This document shows, piece by piece, positions 59,040 through 64,000 of a DNA stretch of 64,000 nucleotides. Source of the DNA: Enoplolaimus lenunculus (taxonomy: Eukaryota; Nematoda; Enoplea; Enoplida; Thoracostomopsidae); NCBI GenBank assembly GCA_030248215.1, contig JASANG010000725.1:62001-126000 (forward strand), written 5' to 3'. Made by a program: the position numbers and the translations under genes. Positions within the stretch are counted from its first letter, which is position 1; every line of letters starts with the position of its first letter. Under the pieces are notes generated by a model. It saw only the letters and a list, made by a program, of their open reading frames with translations, was not told the origin of the DNA and made no database searches.

Positions 59040-59475
59040 GGTGATAAGAACGACCGGATCCAAAGTTTTGAATTTTCCGGATCCGGATCTTAAAATTCAG
59101 ATCCGGCCCGGATCCGGATCTTACTAGCTGGATAATTTTTCAATACCTAACGTATATAAAATAGAAAAGTTCAACTGATTGCTCCGCAAATTAGTCAAAA
59201 CAAAGCTTACAGCAACTAAAAATAAGTCTTTAAAATTTTTTATGTTTGTTCTTCTTCCGCAACAACGCTCATTCCAACAAAGCATTAATGCTCACACAGT
59301 GCTTATTAGATTACGTACGCATAGTTGAAATACATACACCAATTTTGGTATGTTTTTGTTTGTATATCAAATTTCGGATCCGGAGATCCGGTAGTTTATT
59401 TTACCGGACCCGGATCTTAAAAATTGCAGAGATCCGGCCCGGAGCCGGATCCGGCTCTCGGATCCGGTCGATCCC
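59040..59475. mobile_element. GATCCGG-rich MITE upstream of the RdRP gene
   Basis: Inverted ends made of GGATCCGGATCT/AGATCCGGCCCGGA units; the right end is TCCGGTCGATCCCTA. About 400 bp upstream of the RdRP start codon, hence in or near its promoter. No ORF. Confidence 0.5.
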
Positions 59476-59479
59476 TACT

Positions 59480-60795
59480 TGGTGAACTTGTATAATATCA
59501 GATATTCTTGGATTCTTCGCCTTAGACGATAGCGTAATGATGCTGAATTGCGTCAAACCTATTCTGCTTTATAACTTTCTGCCAAATTTATTAAAATTTA
59601 TTCCATTCCTCAGTAAATCTCATCATATCACTCCGGTGCTTTATTGTGTATACTTTATTCTACGTTTTCGGGTTGTTTTCCCTTTTCCGACTATATTAAT
59701 TGCGCTCTTCACAATGCGCTTGTCCTTTTCTGCAAATTCTTCTCTTTTGCCTAGTTTGTGACAATTCCAAAATGTCATTTTCCGTGACCTTAATATTTGT
59801 ATATACTTATTTGCTTGTTTTCAGGCGTCCCATTAGCGTCGTCTTCTACTAATTTCCAGGTGCTCATTCCATTTCACACGTTATTTATCTGCCAATTCTC
59901 TCCCCATTTATACCTTTTGTAATATTTGCATTCGACATTATTCATTATTCTCATTATCAGGATTCTCGAAGTTTCTACAGTTGCTTACGCATAGCTAGCT
60001 AGCAAATACTGCGGATTTCATCATAGACATAGTGTGTAGCCATTTTTAGTGTGTAATCAGCAAATTCTGGAATAATTGTTGGCGGTTTGAGGTGGTCCTT
60101 AGTAATTTCAAAAGCATATGAATGGTTGATTGCTGACAGAACCGAAATAGCAATGACTCTGAAGTAAACTAAACACTGATTTGTCTAATAGACTTTTAAC
60201 GCATTATTTGGCTTCCCAAATTCCATTATGCTGAACAACGCGGTTTATATTTTTCTTAAATATATACATCGTATTTTTCTTTAAATTTGTTGTCAACAGA
60301 ACCCGCCAAGAATGGCTTAAAAAATTTTCCTGCGATTTCTTCATCAAGTTTTGCGAAAACAGATCAGGAACAATTTAGTATTGAAATTTAACTTATTGCA
60401 AAAACATTAATTCCGACATAAAATTTTTTGAACGATAAGGTTTCCAGTATTTAATAAATAATTATGAATAATTTGCCTCAAAACCGTAAATTCCGGCCGG
60501 GACAGAAATTCCGGCTGAACCCTGAACAATGCCCGGAGTAACATTTAATACAGTTTTAGAATTCTATCGTTCGGTATCTTAGCTTTTAACTTTTGGAACA
60601 GTTTTCAATAGTTAATTACCGGAACTTAGCAAAAGAGCTCAAAACTGAACGTTTTAACACTTTATAAATATTTGTTACAGTTAGCAAAATTAGATATTAT
60701 TTTACCTATCTGATTTTATTTCACGTCGACCTGCTGCTGCAACAGTTTTCACCTCATGTTGTATCTTGACATCAATAATTCAGGGGCGGACAATA
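59480..60795. other. Non-coding, nothing recognised
   Basis: AT-rich DNA; only a short CCGGCCGGGACAGAAATTCC scrap of a hAT-type MITE near 60490. No exon identified. Confidence 0.4.
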
Positions 60796-60799
60796 CGTC

Positions 60800-61004
60800 G
60801 GCCCATGTAAAGATCAGGGGCGGAAAGTTTTTTGTGGGACTAGAATAGAGTAAGCTTAAGCTTTAGATTAATTTTTTGCTTGGCTTAAGCTTAGTCTTAG
60901 GCCTAGACTTAGGAATATGCTCATTCTTATGCTTAGGTTCAGGCTTAGGCTTAGGCTTAGGAATATGCTTATAGCGCTGTTCCGCCCTGTTCTTTACATT
61001 GGCC
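60800..61004. mobile_element. MITE with TTAGGC-like interior, copy 2
   Basis: 205-bp relative of 17258-17445, in opposite orientation. Ends: GCCCATGTAAAGATCAGGGG on the left, and GCCAATGTAAAGAACAGGG when the right end is reverse-complemented. The interior has CTTAGG units, with three in tandem at 60941-60961. No ORF. Confidence 0.7.
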
Positions 61005-61235
61005 ATGTCTTTTGCTGACATTTTGGCGTAGAAATATATTGGATGTGACGAAACTTTTAAGATCTAGGATGCGTTTCATAATTTTTATTTCGTATCCAAC
61101 ATTTGCAGCATATCAGTCATGAAAAATTGCAAGATATTTCGATAACGCTTCCATTATTTTGATCGCCATTTTCCATTATTTTTACAATGCGTTTACACAT
61201 TAGTTAGCATAAAAATGAGAAATTTCGAGCTCCAT

Positions 61236-62337
61236 CAGGGTGCAAGCGGAACTGGATTATACCGGAATCGGAATCAGAACAACAAATTTTTACCGGAATT
61301 CTAATCGGAATCGGAACTAGAAATTTTGTGACTGTACGAATAATTTGTATATATTAACAAATATAAAATTTAAGGTGCCTGTTGGCTGACAACAGTTATC
61401 ATAAACATCGCATGAACAAATTAGCGATGATTTTTGGTTCTGTAAGGCTTAACTACAACCAATTATTGATAAGTTAAATCATCGAAAGCAATTTAATCGA
61501 TAAATGATACAGATTTCTTATGCAACATATTACAACAAATAGAAATAAAATTAAAATTTAACCAGTCGTAGTGGGACTACATTTATAACTATTCAATTAT
61601 CGGTTTTGGAGGTTTGTAAACATTTTATTCAGATTCCTCGCACCCAAAAACCTTCAGTAAACCCTAATAATTATTGAAATATTTTAAAAAGTCCTAGTTT
61701 TGTCTTGTCAATTAAGCTAATATGCAAATTAGCTATTAGCTAACTATTCAATTATCGGTTTTGGATGTATGTAAACTATTTATTCAAATTCCTCGCACCT
61801 AAAACCCTTTAGGGCTGAAATTATATTGCTTTTAACCTTAATAATTAGTGAAATATTGTAAAAATGTCGTAATTTAGGCTTATAAACTATGCTAATGTGC
61901 AATATGCAAATTATCTATTGGCTAACTGCTGAATTATCGATTTTGGAGGTTTGTAAACAGTCTACGCACATTCCTCGAACCCAAAAACCTTTTAATGCTA
62001 AAATTACATTGCTTCTAACTGTAATAATTAGCAAAACATTGTGGAAAGTCCAAATTTAGGCTTAATTAATTATGCAGATTAGCCTGTAGCTAATAAACGG
62101 CTTTAAATTTTAAAACCGCAATGCGAGGTTAACACCCCAGGATAATTGGCTTTCAAACAAAAAAAGATTATCAAAATCGGTTCAGCCCTTCCTGAGATTC
62201 TTTTCGGACGGACAGACGGACATCCACCTTTCGACCCCCAAGTACAAAACATAAAACGCATTGTGCAACCGGAATCGGAATAGGAATTCGTTTTGAATCG
62301 GAATTCTAATCGGAATCGGAATTCCGGTTGCACCCTG
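61236..62337. mobile_element. hAT-type MITE (CAGGGTGCAA) split by another element
   Basis: Ends CAGGGTGCAAGCGGAACTGG and CCGGTTGCACCCTG; flanks AGCTCCAT and AGTTCCAT match at 7 of 8 bases. The left 325 bp and right 75 bp align with the complete copy at 53186-53597. Between them lies a copy of the 155-bp-repeat element (61561-62260), inserted later. Confidence 0.8.
61561..62260. mobile_element. Element with about 155-bp internal repeats, nested copy
   Basis: Begins ACCAGTCGTAGTGGGACTAC exactly as at 49644 and ends AAGTACAAAACATAAAACGC. Three internal units (CGGTTTTGGAGGTTTGTAAA type). It lies inside a hAT-type MITE, which dates it as the younger of the two. Confidence 0.75.
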
Positions 62338-62419
62338 AGTTCCATATATAACTCAGTAGGACGACAAGTTAGCCGGTTACCGGTCTTCGGTCACAGCCCC
62401 TTGGTAACCATGTAAAAGT

Positions 62420-62590
62420 AAGCAAATTAGAAAAAATGTCCAACTTGGGCAATCGTTATATGATTCGCAAGCTTTATGTCGCAGGTAAAATTTTGTAACT
62501 AGACTTTCGTGGTTTATATAGTGGTCAGGCGTGTGCAATTTGTTCAGGTATCCAAATGAATTTTCCACTGAAGCATATTGCGGCCTTCGT
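62420..62590. repeat. Inverted duplication, left copy
   Basis: Reappears inverted at 63830-63940 (shared GTCGTTTTAACGAAGGCCGC and ACCTGCGACATAAAGCTTGC). The left copy has about 110 bp more in the middle. A minus-strand frame (GYLNKLHTPDHYINHESL) falls in that extra part. Confidence 0.55.
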
Positions 62591-62769
62591 TAAAACGACT
62601 AAAATATCGGTAATTTAAAACTTACAAAGTTGCCACCAAAGTTATATATACAAATACTTGATAAACAGGAAATAATAAACACGGAATATTTAAAAGTTTA
62701 TTTCCGGTTCCAGCAGAAAATCTGCCTGTTGCTAAGATACGATTTTTGCGGAGTCTCCGGCTACACAAT

Positions 62770-62810
62770 TTTCATTAGCGAAATAGCAGCCTGCTATTTC
62801 GCTAATGAAA
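62770..62810. repeat. Perfect 20-bp palindrome with 1-nt loop
   Basis: Left arm TTTCATTAGCGAAATAGCAG, one C, then its exact reverse complement. No T-run or gene end nearby explains it as a terminator. Confidence 0.9.
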
Positions 62811-63572
62811 TTTGTGTTTTATCAGGGTGCAAAAGAATAGCAAAAATTGCGGATACGAAATAACAATATTGACGTAAACGATGTTCTACATTTAAGAAAA
62901 CATAGCTGGTGATCTTATTTTATAATTTATAACAACTCCTTCTTTTTTGTTAAGTCGAAAAATTGCAGCGTATCTATATTGCAAACCTGAAGAAAGCACG
63001 GTGTGTAGTCTATCGGATATTCATTGCAGTTTCTAGTAAAAATTGACGTCCGCTTTCATTATGTAAATTGACAAAATTCTGTTATTTTTCAATATATAAT
63101 ATACATGGCTTAAACCCCTTTAATTTTCAATTAGTCTAAAATTCTTATAATTTTTAATAAAACAACAAACTCATTAAAAATGGAACAAATTTGAGCACAT
63201 GCTTTGTTTTGATCTGCAATACTTCACAAAACCAATCAATTATTTTCATATTTCACTTGGCTTGGCAAAAAGCAAAACATTTTTCAAACTTTCATACTTA
63301 TAAATACAATATTCGTTTTTAGTTTCCAATATTTTGATTACCAACTATTTCTGCCATTTTTTACTATATGTACGTTTACTCCTTGTTTACGTAATTCACA
63401 ATTATATGCGTAAAAATAACTGAATTTGCGACATTTCTCAGGGTGCAACATGAGATGAATTATTGTGCAACAGGCGATTAACAAAATTTGCCTAAGCCGG
63501 ATATGAAACCGGAAATGGGGCAGAATTAGGTAAAATTGAAGAGTATTTAAATCCTAATTTTTTACGAATACC

Positions 63573-63775
63573 TGTATTAATGTGTCGAAATATTTGGTTT
63601 TAAGCTTTTTTTCGGAAAAGCCGACAATGTTGAAGTCAAACGCGCCGAACAACGCAATATTCGTTAAACGATGGAAAATTTTATTACCGAAATTGCCCAA
63701 ACATCCGGTAGCAGCCTTACTGAAGTCAGAGCTTGATTTTCTACCGGAGCTGGACGTCCGTTTAGTACCGTACAA
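63573..63775 (-). CDS. Candidate exon, unknown gene
   Basis: Minus-strand stretch ending at a consensus donor ATACAG|GTATTC (63572/63573), with a possible acceptor GTCCAG near 63750. It encodes FGNKIFHRLTNIALFGAFDF and NIVGFSEKKLKTKYFDTLIQ. Not recognised. The overlapping plus-strand frame (FVKRWKILLPKLPKHPVAAL) competes, so strand is uncertain. Confidence 0.3.
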
Positions 63776-64000
63776 TTTCGTTAATGGAAACGCATACCGA
63801 TTTTTACAAAAAACAATTGTCTGGTTACAGCCTGATTTGTCGTTTTAACGAAGGCCGCAATATGCTTCAGTGGATTACCTGCGACATAAAGCTTGCGAAT
63901 CATATGACTTACTCAAGTTGGGCATTTTGTCTAGTATTAATAATGGTACTCACCAACAAGCTACGCAACTAAGAGCTATTCCGAAAACACTGCAACAAAA

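Overview
The window reads as AT-rich nuclear DNA of an invertebrate animal. It has spliced genes with GT..AG introns, a cellular RNA-dependent RNA polymerase (RdRP), Polinton, gypsy and LINE remains, and many short inverted-repeat transposons with target-site duplications. Among animals, RdRPs are best known from nematodes and also occur in some chelicerates and other invertebrates, so a nematode is a reasonable but unproven guess.

Layout. 1-2.05 kb: relic gypsy-type LTR element (+). 2.3-5.56 kb: decayed intronless UPF1-like SF1 helicase (+). About 5.6-14.7 kb: relic gypsy element (-) whose envelope-like region lies upstream of protease, RT/RNase H and integrase. A 5'-truncated RNase H-bearing LINE (+, about 7.0-9.74 kb) sits inside it. 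14.7-17.7 kb: mostly non-coding. 18.0-20.1 kb: three phase-compatible exons of an unrecognised host gene (-), with two CACTG-type MITEs in its introns. 20.9-28.7 kb: broken Polinton-class element (-) with PolB, chromodomain integrase, packaging ATPase, minor and major capsid parts. Between ATPase and capsid lie a NADAR domain and a TBP-like domain, plus a NADAR-SGNH gene on the opposite strand. 31.4-58.7 kb: a 16-exon RdRP gene (-). Every exon junction agrees in phase and the deduced protein is about 1336 aa with its DLDGD catalytic motif, so it looks functional. 58.7-64 kb: non-coding, with nested MITEs, inverted duplications and one candidate exon.

The RdRP introns carry much of the repeat load. 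Intron 14 holds a 5.3-kb foldback-like element: inverted terminal modules enclose eight copies of a 351-bp tandem repeat. Intron 3 holds a 24-bp self-complementary minisatellite in a 336-bp higher-order repeat. Other introns hold hAT-type MITEs with clear 8-bp target duplications. The gene for a dsRNA-making enzyme is therefore built around sequences that would themselves fold into dsRNA when transcribed.

The least expected findings are the TBP-like and NADAR domains in the Polinton neighbourhood, the NADAR-SGNH fusion, the foldback/satellite element in the RdRP gene, the env-before-pol gypsy layout, and a MITE family whose interior is made of TTAGGC-like repeats.
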